DNA from: Henningerozyma blattae CBS 6284
Taxonomy: Eukaryota; Ascomycota; Saccharomycetes; Saccharomycetales; Saccharomycetaceae
DNA length: 64,000 nucleotides
Reading direction: 5' to 3'
NCBI RefSeq assembly: GCF_000315915.1
Contig: NC_020189.1
Span: 310,001 to 374,000, forward strand
Shown: in pieces, positions 10,401 through 21,081 of the stretch
Layout: each line of letters opens with the position of its first letter
Numbering within the stretch: the stretch's first letter is position 1
Notes under the pieces: model-generated
Database searches by the model: none
The model's input: the letters and a program-made list of their open reading frames with translations, nothing else
What the model was told of the DNA's origin: nothing
Translations under genes and position numbers: made by a program

Positions 10401-13072
10401 AAGAAATCCATTTCCGCTTCATGAAATTCCTTTCAGATAGAGATGAGTTGGTTCAAGAAGTTGCTTCAAGAGGTTTAGGTTTAGTTTATGAGCTTGGTAC
10501 TAAAGATCTACAGGAAGATATGGTTAAAGGTCTGTTAAAGTCATTTACTAATTCATCTGAAGGTATGAAAATGTCATCGGGATCAGTATCAGAGGATACA
10601 GAATTGTTTGACCAAGGTTTGCTTAACACAGGGGAAGGCTCAGTGAGGACTTATAAGGATATTTTAAACCTTGCATCTGAAGTCGGTGATCCTGCTTTGG
10701 TATACCAATTTATGTCTTTATCTAAAAGTGCAGCACTTTGGTCTTCTAGAAAGGGTGTTGCATTTGGTTTGGGAGCTATTATGTCAAAAAATGCAATTCA
10801 ATTAAGATTGTTAAATGATGAAAATACTGCTTTGAAATTAATACCAAAGTTATATAGATATAAATTTGACCCATACTCATCTGTTGCTCGTTCCATGAAT
10901 GATATCTGGGATACTTTAATTTCAAATTCCTCAGAGATAATTGCCAAATATTTTGATGCTATTTTAAAAGAGTTGCTCTCTGGTATGGGAAATAAAGAAT
11001 GGAGAGTCCGTGAGGCTAGTACGTCAGCTCTTCTACAACTTGTGCAAACACAACCACAAGAACAATTTTCTGGCGAAATGTTAGACTTATGGACTATGGC
11101 TTTTAGAACAATGGATGATATCAAAGAATCTGTCAGAGAAGTTGGTACCAAATTAACTACCTATCTTTCAAAAATTTTAGCAAAATCTATTGATGTTAGT
11201 AAAGGTGTCTCACTAGCAAATTCTAAAACTATTTTAGACAATATTTTACCCTTTTTCTTGGGAACTAAAGGTCTAGAAAGTGATGCTGAGCCGGTACGTA
11301 AATTTGCTCTAAATATGCTAATGGATTTAGTAAAGAATTCAGCAGAAGCACTTATACCTTTTGCACCTAAATTAGTATATGATTTCACGTTATTGTTTTC
11401 TTCTATTGAGCCTCAAGTTATCAATTATTTAGCCTTGAATGCGGCCAATTATAATATTGATGCATCAACGATTGACGCTAAGAGAAGAAGTGGGGTATCT
11501 GGATCTCCATTATTAGAATCTATTGAAAAATTAATTAAACTCTCCACGGAAAAACAAATAGAAGATCATGTCAATAATTCCATCAAAGCTGCTAGAAAGT
11601 CTGTGGGTCTTCCTTCTAAAGTTGCTGCATCCACAGTAATTGCTCTATTAGTTAACAAATATTTCTTAGATTTAAAGCCCTACAGTGGAAAATTATTGAA
11701 AGTATGCGTTATTAATTTTGATGATCGTAATACCACCATAAAACTATCGTTTGCCAAAACATTTGGGCATATCTATAAAGTCGTTTCTCTTGATAAAGGT
11801 GTGAAATATGGTAAACAATTAACTGACCGTTACTTTAGTAAAAGTAGTAATGATGATAAAAAAATTGTTGCAACTGCTATAAATTCGGTCCTTAAATATG
11901 CTCAAGGTCAATTTGAGAACATAGCAAGCATTTTTATGCCAATTTTATTCGTTGGTAGTAGTGATTCAGACAAGGAAGTATGTGAGCTATTTAATACTGT
12001 GTGGACAGAAGCTTCAAGTTCTGGCTCCGGCACAGTTAAACTATATTTAGATGAGATATTGGAACTACTATCGAAAAATATTGGTTCGCAAGATTTTAAT
12101 CATCGAAAGACCTGTGCTAAGGCCGTCACAAAATTGTGCCAAAGTATGGACACCAATGCATCGACGAGTGATAAACAAATTATGAAGATATTCCAACTAA
12201 CTTCTGATGCATTGAAGGGTAGGTCATGGGATGGGAAGGAACTGTTATTAGAATCGTTAAGCAGTTTAATAATTAAATTCTCATCGTTCCTCGATAATGA
12301 CAATAACAGTGCCTTAGTTGAAACATTGAGAAATGTTATCTTCGCTGAGCTAGCAAGAAACAATAAAGCATATGTTCAATCTATTATCTTACCAGTTTCT
12401 AAAGCACTTGATATTTTTAAAAATGATACAGAATTAGTAAGCAAATTGCTCGAAACAATTACCAAATCATTTACAGAGGAAATCAATGATATTCAAAATA
12501 AGCCAAAAGATGATGGTCAGTCAGATAAGCAAACCACTAAAAGAATAAAGCCGAATGAAGATATTAACAAAAAATCTAGTAAAGAAAACATTAGAAGGGA
12601 AGAATTCATTAATCAAGAATTAGAAGCTCTTTCCTCTTTAAAAGACATTCCTAATACCATTATTAAATTTATTGTTACCGAAACTCTTAATATGTTTAAT
12701 CAAGATAATCACAATGCAGTATTATATTCATGGAGAAGCCACATCAGTGGATGCATTATTGGTATAAATTTAATTAACGAAGAAAATAATTGTCAAACAC
12801 ATATCCTAAATAATATGGACAATGTTTCTCTAATTATGGAATTATGGTCTACTTTATTTAAAATTAGTACCACAAAAGAAAGCATTGAAAATGTAAAATT
12901 GAAATTAATTCAATTTGGTGGTAAATTAAACCAAGCTTTAAAAAAATTTAATCATATTACTGAATCTCAGAAAGTCTCATCAGATTTGACTGATTTCCAC
13001 CAACTACTTCAGGCTCAGAATAGTCTAAGCGGTCGCTTAGAAGCCGCTTTGAGAGATGTAAGTGCTACATAG
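7436..13072 (+). CDS. ECM29: Proteasome adaptor/scaffold Ecm29 (HEAT-repeat protein)
   Basis: Ecm29 binds the 26S proteasome, tethers core to regulatory particle and acts as a checkpoint on faulty or stressed proteasomes. The 1878-residue product matches the usual length of about 1870. The N-terminus (KEKELVEKVELRLALSETAE) and later stretches such as RGYSCPGLCSKDVEFFTF, EARMFNIWGTSRTNRFDIIE and NLHTEGWPKLEIG agree with yeast Ecm29. The whole protein is alpha-helical with HEAT-like repeats; a charged Lys-rich linker lies near residues 1685-1725. The start is the ATG at 7436, which gives the conserved N-terminus. Its neighbours match YHL030W synteny. No frameshift or internal stop is seen. Confidence 0.97.
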   Translation: MAQLSELKEKELVEKVELRLALSETAEKFEKSLDTFLCPLLLKLASPYGSVRQAVFQTLKHVLGRLNALPDIQLPVEKLILQGQNPILAENADDSNVRLYSLLLASKGTDRLSQTKKRAFVPTVMSGISSLPSPANSRMFHILCKLLLSWVIPAKGTKEEDDIRDFLHLEDENDLHFLLEKFTQFFMLVPAKPDPTTGVIPRGYSCPGLCSKDVEFFTFAAGVSFTRDQIIRFKSSIFKFVTNGFVQDDEILIKFLCVASTDKSDISDSALHMLTTLQIPYEQEDFINYLSSLFIGGTVQGRPPVSHGLQEKILTILNRSIYATTDPLVISKICSIGLHSDFYKLRSLCLTFITFVAQHHYENLAPQNNENGSTEGFTTNIASLIRENLHTEGWPKLEIGASTPVFKTSILQRRAQYETLGVILQKDFTLVEDLSFIKFLFDSLLGDLPDFRTTIQETMASLAVHLNKLSINSKADLKILLKKYLQDDYDLEILSEEDQKSAIMSCRYVCIKYANAAFDFDDTEARMFNIWGTSRTNRFDIIEEATKGLHPYWFRANRVLINPDYNTTSQLLSTEIVETKFPNFKDYIILLLSEINLSKKTPSLNITSTLNTAVRFAKQILISEATFHKKTVISQDEDWSIRIDKALDIDDIVVTCVQKFIDDCQQSWFVSFMQCLGNEFLVHDEGEKTAIFKYRDSIFGTTLLLLLRFCSKDSILSLESLIPRLYDYLKDINVTSATDLEVAANILGIVASDNPTNTLVRECISKLDNTIPYSDKTTKVNIYAGSYILPRLYLKKDEALTTPNTVKCLFKYLLTMLSDSKHKIEAIKLLSQVTKFGLLSKISEKDQSAIINSIFEEIQSRLLSDENTVELLGYLSMYASNFEQYVKLFNKLVDCHTTKHIELLFAAGEALSIFASSYDSVFIQKQIDVNCDYEFLKTILKRDHLNYVLQHTLNLCNSPKPTIRKAACIWLLSLIQNLSKKKEIIDNCKEIHFRFMKFLSDRDELVQEVASRGLGLVYELGTKDLQEDMVKGLLKSFTNSSEGMKMSSGSVSEDTELFDQGLLNTGEGSVRTYKDILNLASEVGDPALVYQFMSLSKSAALWSSRKGVAFGLGAIMSKNAIQLRLLNDENTALKLIPKLYRYKFDPYSSVARSMNDIWDTLISNSSEIIAKYFDAILKELLSGMGNKEWRVREASTSALLQLVQTQPQEQFSGEMLDLWTMAFRTMDDIKESVREVGTKLTTYLSKILAKSIDVSKGVSLANSKTILDNILPFFLGTKGLESDAEPVRKFALNMLMDLVKNSAEALIPFAPKLVYDFTLLFSSIEPQVINYLALNAANYNIDASTIDAKRRSGVSGSPLLESIEKLIKLSTEKQIEDHVNNSIKAARKSVGLPSKVAASTVIALLVNKYFLDLKPYSGKLLKVCVINFDDRNTTIKLSFAKTFGHIYKVVSLDKGVKYGKQLTDRYFSKSSNDDKKIVATAINSVLKYAQGQFENIASIFMPILFVGSSDSDKEVCELFNTVWTEASSSGSGTVKLYLDEILELLSKNIGSQDFNHRKTCAKAVTKLCQSMDTNASTSDKQIMKIFQLTSDALKGRSWDGKELLLESLSSLIIKFSSFLDNDNNSALVETLRNVIFAELARNNKAYVQSIILPVSKALDIFKNDTELVSKLLETITKSFTEEINDIQNKPKDDGQSDKQTTKRIKPNEDINKKSSKENIRREEFINQELEALSSLKDIPNTIIKFIVTETLNMFNQDNHNAVLYSWRSHISGCIIGINLINEENNCQTHILNNMDNVSLIMELWSTLFKISTTKESIENVKLKLIQFGGKLNQALKKFNHITESQKVSSDLTDFHQLLQAQNSLSGRLEAALRDVSAT

Positions 13073-14566
13073 GATACTGCAAAAGGTTATCACGAAGATA
13101 AAGAAACACAAAACAGCAAAAAATTAGGAATAAGGTTGTAACCAATAGTTTCCCTCACAAAGCTAATTTTTGTCATTATATATTTTAGTTAGTTTAGCAT
13201 ATGCGTTTCCCCTATACTCTTTTTAATGAATTTTTGTAACCATGAAAAAAACACAGGAATAATACCCAATGTCTTGTATAATGGAATTTAAACTAAATTG
13301 GCTCATCCCTTGTTTTTTTTCAACAGAATATTTCCTCAATGTAAACAAGTTACCAGTTCTGCGTATAGCAGTTCAAATTCTGAAATACTATTATTTCCAT
13401 TTCTGGTATTGACATTTTTTCAGAATATTTTCGACTAACTAATTCTTCTGCGCTTTTTTCTGGCACAATAAAATAGTCGCCGCTATTGCTTCGGCTTCTC
13501 TGAATTCCTTAAGGCTGGAAAATGATCCATTTTCGGCATTATCCGAATTTGGAATGTCAACAATTCCCAAAATGAAATATTCTCATTATCTCTAAATTCT
13601 CGGATTTACTCCCCACGTCATTTCTCTTTTGGAAGAGGATCAAAATAAAGAGCCAACAATATAAACATTATTTTTATTTATTTCTTCTAAAATGGTACAA
13701 TTTTTTATATTTATATCTTTCCTGGAGCTAATTGGTATGAATTGTAGTATTTATGTACAAATCAATATATATCTGGTCTTATTTGATTAGTTGCGGCTTG
13801 TTTAGGCAAATCTTTTAGTGGGGGCTATTACCATATAAGTTATAATTATATAGAAGAAAGTTATTCAAAAATGTAATATATGTGGAATTTACTTTAAAAT
13901 GGTTAATCACCAAGGTTTAATTCCTCATTGGTTCATGTGAAGAAATTTTAGATTTGTCTATTGTCTGCTTCTATTTTTTTAATAGGAATTCTCAGTTTTA
14001 TTTGGCATATGTTCTGTAATAATTTTGCAACCGACATATATTTCATAGACTGCCTATGAATGATTGGTTAATGTTACGTAGACTTTCCTATTTCAAGTAA
14101 GTCTTTTACACCTAGGAAGGTCCTGCAGTATTTTACTGACAGGTGCAAAGATGACTAGAGACATTTAGTCGTTAAGCAAAATGAAGGGCACTGATAGACA
14201 ATGTGAATAGTGCTGAATCTTAATGGAAGGTTGAAATTAGACACGCTGTAGGCAACTATAGGTACAAACATAAAAAATATTTTTTAAATTAATAATTTTT
14301 TTATCTTAAATTCAGTATACGTGAATTCTCTCAGATAAAAAACAGATAAAAATTGGTTATAGCACCCTTATAAGAGGAGCGCTCATCGTGAATGATGAAG
14401 AATTTTCAAAATTCTAGAATAAAAAAAATTGTTTAATATATATAACCCAATTTTAAAGTATTCAAACCAGCAAAAGTAAATAAAGTAAACAGCTACTCCA
14501 ATTGGCTCGGGAGAAAACTACTATAATTGTTTTTGTTCTTTTTTTCTAATTCATATATGCACTCCA
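13073..14566. other. intergenic region ECM29-WSC4, no gene recognised
   Basis: About 1.5 kb of AT-rich DNA with no credible ORF. OCA5 sits here in S. cerevisiae (YHL029C) but I see no trace of it. A TATA-like run (TATATATAA) lies about 125 bp upstream of the WSC4 start, around 14438-14446. Confidence 0.6.
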
Positions 14567-16765
14567 ATGAAAATACTATCACCATACTTTCTATGTTTGC
14601 TAGTAATTATAATACAAAATGTATATGCAGATGGTACATGCTATTCATCTAATAGCGGTAGCACGGGCTCTTATTTTAGTATCTATCAAACACATATGAC
14701 ATGTTCAACTACATGTTCGGGGTATGCATATGCTATTGTTCAAGGTAACAATTGTTGGTGCAGTAACAACAAACCTGATGAGGCTTCACAACTATCCGAT
14801 GCTGCTTGCAATTATCAATGCCCTGGCTACAACAATGAAGCATGTGGTAGTAAAACTTTAAACGCGTTTACCTATATTCAATTAAAGGATGTTGGCGTTC
14901 AAGAAACTACCGTTTGGGGAGATGTTACGAAGTCAAGTTACGATATTCAAACTTCAAGTGAAGCAGAGAGTACTACAGACATTTCATCATGGGTATCAAG
15001 TGCTATTACATCTGCTTCTCAGGGTTATGACTCAGATACCCTAACAACTTCTTTGAGTCAGCAAGAAACAAGTACGGAAAGCGAAAAAAGTACTTCTGAA
15101 ACTCAAATTCCACCTCACTTAAGTACGAAGAACCAACTTAGTACCACTAACACTCGATCATCAGCTCAATCTACTGCTGAGACTAATGTTTATCAAAGCT
15201 CAAAGACTGGGGATCAGGTTGATTGGAGTCAGATTAACTGGAGTACTTACGACTGGAGTTCAATATTTGAGTCCGACGAAGAATTTACATCAACAAGTAC
15301 AAATAGCCCGTTTTCGCACGTTTTCCCTTCTACAATTTCTATCTCAGTCACCACCACACATTCTATGAAATATGCTAAAACAAGTACGGGTACGACAGAT
15401 TATAGCATAAAAAGTTCACCTTCAGTTAGTGATGGCACCTCAGCACAAAAAACTACCTCAAGAACTGTTACTCTTCCTAGTTCGCTTCTATTAACCACAT
15501 CTGTAGATCAATATTCGTCAATTGATGAAATAGCTTCCTCTCAACTTGAAGATTCTATGTCTACAATTCTAGTTCTACCTTCTTCAACGTATATTAATGA
15601 ATTGTCTAGTTCAACAAAGAAATTGATTATCAACGAGGATATCATTACGTTTACATCGTCTTTCTTGTCCCTCCCTTCGAATATAGCTACTACCTCTGTA
15701 CTACTAAGTAGCTCGGACACTTCAACTGATGAAAACGTTCTCAGAGAATCTTCAAGTATCGCGACAAAAGAGTCTACACTAAGCTCAACTTATACCTCTA
15801 CTAGTTCTTCAACTACGTCATCATTTGTTTCGAAGGATTTTGCATCATCTAGCTCCTTTAGTACACGGTCGTCTATAAGTAGCTCATCTAAGTCTTCAAA
15901 ATCGCTTGGAAGTTCTATCGTGAAACTTCACTCACACTCTGTGTCAAAAAAGTTATCTTCCACAGCGTTCATATCATCCTCAACAAATTTTAAATCCTCT
16001 TCCACTAGCAGCTCAACTTCTTCTTCATCATCTACTTCTAAGACTACCTCTTCTGTGTCCTTTTCTGATCAACAAAAGAAATTAACTTCAAGCTTATCTT
16101 CGATCAGCTCAAAAACACAACAATTAAGCACTATAACGTTATTATCTACTGCGGTTATTGAGTCCATTATTACCGATGACAATAATCCATTGCATGTTAG
16201 AACTGTGTCTGTTACAACTGTATATACAATTCCTACTGCTATTATTCCTCAAAACAACAATGTTAATGCAAATAATTCTAATGGTAAAAACTCATTTTGG
16301 CAATCTCCTGGTAAGATTACAGGGACATTTGTTGTTGTTGGTATTGTTGTATGTGCTATTATTGTTGTTGCCATTTATCTGTTCTTAAGACCTAAAAACT
16401 CACAAGCAGACCCTGAAAAACATCTAAGTACACTAAAAGTACCATCTGGCCCGTTTAATCACTATGCTGTTGATCCATTTATGACTCCGATTAACAGGCA
16501 TAGCTATCAATTTTCTTCTTCTAGCTCATCCCCAGTTGCTCCAATGACAGAAAAACATAGACAAAGTTCAAATATTAGATCTCCATCACAGGCTTACTTT
16601 GCTGATGAAAATTCTGACTCTACGAGATACTCGCAGATGCTTTGGGACCAACGTCTGGATCCTCATCAAGTATTAAATCATCTGGAGTTTGATAATTCAA
16701 ATGCGTCTTTCGCAGATGACGTTGATTACTCAAGAAAAGTAATCAGAATTTTAGATGAGAACTAA
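14567..16765 (+). CDS. WSC4: WSC-family cell-surface stress sensor (Wsc4-type)
   Basis: WSC proteins are type I plasma-membrane sensors that signal cell-wall stress through Rom2/Rho1/Pkc1. The 732-residue product has a signal peptide (residues 1-21, cleavage near VYA-DG), a WSC domain at about 22-108 with eight cysteines (25, 46, 50, 63, 65, 81, 85, 93), a long Ser/Thr-rich, presumably O-mannosylated stalk at about 115-560, one transmembrane helix near 584-607 followed by RPK, and a cytosolic tail ending DYSRKVIRILDEN, resembling the conserved tail signal of the family. The choice of WSC4 over WSC2/WSC3 rests on synteny: ECM29 and WSC4 are close neighbours on S. cerevisiae VIII-left. It is longer than yeast Wsc4 (about 605), mainly in the stalk. 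Confidence 0.88.
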   Translation: MKILSPYFLCLLVIIIQNVYADGTCYSSNSGSTGSYFSIYQTHMTCSTTCSGYAYAIVQGNNCWCSNNKPDEASQLSDAACNYQCPGYNNEACGSKTLNAFTYIQLKDVGVQETTVWGDVTKSSYDIQTSSEAESTTDISSWVSSAITSASQGYDSDTLTTSLSQQETSTESEKSTSETQIPPHLSTKNQLSTTNTRSSAQSTAETNVYQSSKTGDQVDWSQINWSTYDWSSIFESDEEFTSTSTNSPFSHVFPSTISISVTTTHSMKYAKTSTGTTDYSIKSSPSVSDGTSAQKTTSRTVTLPSSLLLTTSVDQYSSIDEIASSQLEDSMSTILVLPSSTYINELSSSTKKLIINEDIITFTSSFLSLPSNIATTSVLLSSSDTSTDENVLRESSSIATKESTLSSTYTSTSSSTTSSFVSKDFASSSSFSTRSSISSSSKSSKSLGSSIVKLHSHSVSKKLSSTAFISSSTNFKSSSTSSSTSSSSSTSKTTSSVSFSDQQKKLTSSLSSISSKTQQLSTITLLSTAVIESIITDDNNPLHVRTVSVTTVYTIPTAIIPQNNNVNANNSNGKNSFWQSPGKITGTFVVVGIVVCAIIVVAIYLFLRPKNSQADPEKHLSTLKVPSGPFNHYAVDPFMTPINRHSYQFSSSSSSPVAPMTEKHRQSSNIRSPSQAYFADENSDSTRYSQMLWDQRLDPHQVLNHLEFDNSNASFADDVDYSRKVIRILDEN

Positions 16766-17198
16766 TATACTGATACCTATTAAATTTTAACTTATAAATT
16801 ATATTTTTTCCTCAGACAGCACTGCAGGATCTTCTTTTTTCTAAAAAAAATGTTTTTACTTCAATTCTTTCTAGCATATTACTTTCATTCCAACATTGAA
16901 AACTTTGAAACATTTTTTTTTCATGCCATTTAATCCACGTTTCTGAAATTTTCTGCAACCATAATTTTGAACTTTAATTAGCTTATATTCCAAACATTCC
17001 CTTTGAAATAATATATAAAATACACAGTATTATTATCAATTTTATAAAGTCCTATATATCCTTATAAATCTTCCATACTTTTACCAATTGCATTAAATGC
17101 CAAAAAAAGTTCTTTTGTTAAGAATTTGGTTATAAGTTTGTAATATACAAAATGCTAATATTATTACATAATACGATCTGGCTCAATAAGTCAACCGT
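16766..17198. terminator. convergent 3' region WSC4 / RIX7
   Basis: About 430 bp between two converging stop codons. It is T- and A-rich with TATATA-type stretches typical of yeast polyadenylation efficiency signals. No ORF or RNA gene is recognised. Confidence 0.45.
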
Positions 17199-19784
17199 TC
17201 AGCTAGTAATAAAAGGATCATTTTTGCTAGCTTCATTTCCCTTATTATCTATTATTGATGTTTCCTCCTTCTTTTCATCTCCTTGCATATCTACATTATC
17301 ATTCCAGCCCATCTTCTTGTTTAACCTATCATATTTGTTTCTATCTTTATCACTAACAGAGGGCTTAATTTTCATTAGTGCTCCCTTAAAATCATCCATG
17401 GTTACAATAATTTCATCTTTGGGTACACCAACACTTAAATCTTCAAACTCTTTATCCAAATTATTATTTGCAACTGACTGTAATTTATCTACTTTAAAAA
17501 AACTTCTTTTTAAAGCTAAAACTGAACTTTCTCTAACTAAAGAGGCAATATCAGCACCTGAATAATTTCGACAACGTTCGTCATTAATAATAATAGATAA
17601 ATCAACATCTGAAGCTAATGGTGTACCATTGACTTTTGTAATTGTTTTTAAAATGTCCAACTTCTCTTCAAAGTTTGGTAATTCAATGAATAAAGTCTTA
17701 TCTAATCTACCTGGTCTTAGCATAGCAGGATCAATCATATCTGGCCTATTTGTAGCTCCAATAACAAAAATCCCTCTTCTGTCATTAAGCCCATCTAATT
17801 CAGTTAATAAGGTGTTTACTACTCTAGATGATGACTCTGATAATGATGTATCTCTTCTTGGTACCAACGCATCTAATTCATCAAAAAATATTACACATGG
17901 AACTGAAGCTCTTGCTCTTGAGAAAACTTGTCTAATGGCTCTTTCTGATTCACCTACATATTTATTTAGCAACTCAGGACCTTTGATAGAAATGAAGTTG
18001 GCACGCGATTCATTTGCAACAGCTTTTGCTAGCAATGTTTTACCACAACCTGGAGGGCCCCATAGTAGTACACCCGCAGGAGCACTAATACCCACCTTTT
18101 CGTATAATTCGGGTCTTTTCACAGGTTGTACAATTGCTAAGTTTAATTCAGCACGAATTTTATCTAATGCACCAATACTTTCCCATGTAACATCGGGAAC
18201 GGTTGCAAACCCCTCTCTCTTTGCTGTAGGTTGAATAGTTGGTAATGCTTTTAAAAAATCCTCATACTTGATTGATAGCAAAAGTAATTGATCATTATTT
18301 AATGGTTCTGGGTATTTTTGAATGAAATTTTGAATAATAGATAACGGTAAAGGGTCGATTATGTTTGCGGTGTTTTTTAAATTTGGTTCATCTTCGTCAG
18401 TACTGTTTGGAGGATTATCAATGCCATCAGCATCTACTTCCATCATTGAATCAGTTCTATCTAATGAAGAAAATGTGCTAAAGATACGCTTTATAGCACA
18501 TGTACCAGCAGCTGTAACTAGAGCCTTTAGGTCAGCACCTACAAAACCTGGTGTTAATTTAGCCAGTTTAGAAAAATCAATATGACCATCAATTCTTAAA
18601 TTATTCGACATTTTTTTTAAAATATGTAATCTTGAAACCTCACTTGGTACATTTAAGCAAATTTCTCTATCAAATCTACCTGCTCTTCTTAGAGCAGCAT
18701 CTAAGGCATCGGGCCTGTTTGTGGCACCAATTACAATTACCGGCTTGCCATCTGTCTTTTCCATAGATAATTCATCCATGGAAGTTAATAGCTGAGCAAC
18801 GATTCTTCTTTCCATTTCTCTTTGGGCTCCACCATCACGCTTTGGAGTAATTGCATCAATTTCATCAAAAAACATAAGGCATGGTGCTAACGATTTAGCT
18901 TCTTCAAATAACTCTCTAACTTTTTTTTCACTTTCACCAGACATACCACTAACAACAGATGGTGCAGAAACAGATATAAATGGCACTTGTAGCTCACCAG
19001 CTAATGCATTAGCGATAGAAGTCTTACCGCAACCTGGTGGGCCGTGTAATAAAACACCCCGAGGTGGCTCGACACCTGTGGATAAATAGATTTCAGGATG
19101 TAAAATTGGTAACCCAATCAATTCCATAAGCTGAGCAATCACATCATCCATGCCACCTAATGATGATAAGCTAGAGGTTGGTGGAGCTCTATCTTCTTTA
19201 GTTTTTTGGCGTTTAGATTTTCCTGTAGAATCTTTAGATCTCTTTTTTGTTGGTGCTACGGAAGTCTCTCTAGAACTTGGAGCAGCAGTATCCTCTTTTT
19301 TAACAGACCAGGTGCCGGTAATGGTTTTGTTCATTTCATTTGTATCATTATTTAACATTAAATTTTTTTCTGTCAAATGGTTTTCATTTTCTAATGGTAT
19401 ATCTTCAGTATTATTATAGCCAGGATATGAATTAAATTCAGCCTCTTCTTCTTCAATAATTTGAGTTAAGCTCTTTTCAATTGTCTTCTGAAGAAGAATT
19501 TTTTTCACTCTTAGCATTGATAAATCTTTGGATTGACAAAATGTAAAAATCTCATTTGGAACTAAATCTTTAGCAAAAAATATAGTTTCGAAGGCATCTT
19601 TATTTTCTAGATTATCTTCATTTAATTCAAGATCATCGTTGCCTTCTTCGTTTTCTTTTGCTGCCCTCTGTAGTTCTCTCTTTTTTTCAAGACTTTTTTC
19701 TTCTAGAAGTCTATATATAAGATCTGACACCTTATTTTCCAGAGAGCTGGACAAAGTATTTTTCTTCCCTCTAGGTTTAGCCAT
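17199..19784 (-). CDS. RIX7: AAA-ATPase Rix7 (60S pre-ribosome remodelling, NVL family)
   Basis: Rix7 is an essential nucleolar/nuclear type II AAA-ATPase that strips assembly factors such as Nsa1 from pre-60S particles. The 861-residue product (yeast about 837) shows a charged N-terminal domain, a basic nuclear-localisation-like patch near residues 178-198 (KKRSKD...KRQKTK), and two AAA modules: D1 with Walker A GPPGCGKT near 245-252 and Walker B LMFFDEID, and D2 with a second GPPGCGKT near 574-581 and Walker B VIFFDELD. Both modules keep the GATNRPD and RxGRFD/RPGRLD second-region motifs, so both ATPase sites look competent. The ATG at 19782-19784 gives MAKPRG. It is convergent with WSC4. 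Confidence 0.96.
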   Translation of the reverse strand: MAKPRGKKNTLSSSLENKVSDLIYRLLEEKSLEKKRELQRAAKENEEGNDDLELNEDNLENKDAFETIFFAKDLVPNEIFTFCQSKDLSMLRVKKILLQKTIEKSLTQIIEEEEAEFNSYPGYNNTEDIPLENENHLTEKNLMLNNDTNEMNKTITGTWSVKKEDTAAPSSRETSVAPTKKRSKDSTGKSKRQKTKEDRAPPTSSLSSLGGMDDVIAQLMELIGLPILHPEIYLSTGVEPPRGVLLHGPPGCGKTSIANALAGELQVPFISVSAPSVVSGMSGESEKKVRELFEEAKSLAPCLMFFDEIDAITPKRDGGAQREMERRIVAQLLTSMDELSMEKTDGKPVIVIGATNRPDALDAALRRAGRFDREICLNVPSEVSRLHILKKMSNNLRIDGHIDFSKLAKLTPGFVGADLKALVTAAGTCAIKRIFSTFSSLDRTDSMMEVDADGIDNPPNSTDEDEPNLKNTANIIDPLPLSIIQNFIQKYPEPLNNDQLLLLSIKYEDFLKALPTIQPTAKREGFATVPDVTWESIGALDKIRAELNLAIVQPVKRPELYEKVGISAPAGVLLWGPPGCGKTLLAKAVANESRANFISIKGPELLNKYVGESERAIRQVFSRARASVPCVIFFDELDALVPRRDTSLSESSSRVVNTLLTELDGLNDRRGIFVIGATNRPDMIDPAMLRPGRLDKTLFIELPNFEEKLDILKTITKVNGTPLASDVDLSIIINDERCRNYSGADIASLVRESSVLALKRSFFKVDKLQSVANNNLDKEFEDLSVGVPKDEIIVTMDDFKGALMKIKPSVSDKDRNKYDRLNKKMGWNDNVDMQGDEKKEETSIIDNKGNEASKNDPFITS

Positions 19785-21081
19785 TTGTATCTCTGGTTAC
19801 TTTTTTTTTGGCACAGTTGTAACCTTATGAACAAGGAGTGTAGTACATATTTTACAATATATCAAGTTGTTTTTTTTCTTTTTCAATATTTACAACATTC
19901 TGAAAATCGATGAGCGTCAAGTTCCGCATTTTCTCAAACGATGCTTAAACCGTGAAAACATTTTCACATCTTTAAAAATTGCTATCATAGCAAAAAAATT
20001 GAATTCAGGGTGCCAGATTTACTTTATAGAAACAGTAATATACGGAAAGAACTCCGATTTACTGTCGTACTGAATTAATAAATCAATATAGTCAAAGTGC
20101 AAATTAATAAATTTTTGAGTAGTATTACAATGGCTACTTATTATGGCTATATTTGTTTTTAAATGAATATTACCTTTTAAAATTATAGATGAGTTCAATA
20201 CTTTCCATCAAACTTTTTTTTTCCATTTCATTGCGGTGTTAACTTTCATATTATCCTTGCTACATTGAAAATTTTCCTGTGTTATAATATATTCTACTTT
20301 CAAATACCATCGTAACAACCCACATCACATTTTTTACACTATATATTTCTTATTCTACTACAGCTACCTATGTATTCTTCCTTGTTTCTATAGTTGAATA
20401 ATTTTTTGCTTTGAAGTAATCTTGAAACTAAAAAGAAATATCTGTCTTAGTAGTATTTCACCCAATTATTAAAATAACTTTTAGTTTCTAGTGGTGTAGC
20501 AGAATACTTTGCAAAATACTATATGTTAACGACATTACCAATATAAGAAGATCAAGTACTTCGGTAAATTTAATTAAGCACTTCAAAAAAACGTCTATTT
20601 TACTACTAATATCTAATTAATTTATATATATATATTTACATTTTAGAATTAAGGTCAATCGGAGCTTAGAGAGAACTCGCATTGGCTCATTTAAATCTTG
20701 CCTTTACTTTTCAGTATTTTCAACTCCATATTTTAATTGTTCAATTTTCTTTTGGAGAAAACAAGTCCTCGTTAGCTTTAAATATTTTATAAGGTCTCTA
20801 ATTCTGATTAACAAAAAAAGTATTAATACAAAGTTAAAATAGCAATAATCTAAGCTCAATTTATATATTACTATCCGAATGTATTTTTGAATATTCATTA
20901 AAAAGGAAATTAATCGAAGAATACAGATATTTATCTAACTAAATATCTGTATTTTGTGCAAAAATATATAATATACAGAATAATTTATATAAAAATCGTT
21001 TAGATCTCTATGCATGTGTGAATGTTTGTGCAGAAAAGTCCTTTGCACCGATGCCATGTTTTTTTTAAAAAAAACAGAATT
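19785..21081. promoter_or_regulatory. RIX7 promoter and 3' flank of the YHL026C-type gene
   Basis: About 1.3 kb without a gene. TGAAAATCGATGAGC at 19901-19915 resembles RRPE plus PAC elements of ribosome-biogenesis promoters (core CGATGAG at 19908-19914), placed about 120 bp from the RIX7 ATG. Further left in the YHL026C-type gene's 3' flank is a hairpin, listed separately. RIM101 occupies this interval in S. cerevisiae but is absent here. Confidence 0.45.
20921..20952. repeat. perfect 13-bp inverted repeat (hairpin)
   Basis: ATACAGATATTTA (20921-20933) is matched exactly by its inverse TAAATATCTGTAT (20940-20952) with a 6-base loop. It sits about 130 bp past the stop codon of the YHL026C-type gene on the minus strand, so it could fold in that gene's 3' UTR. 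Confidence 0.7.
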
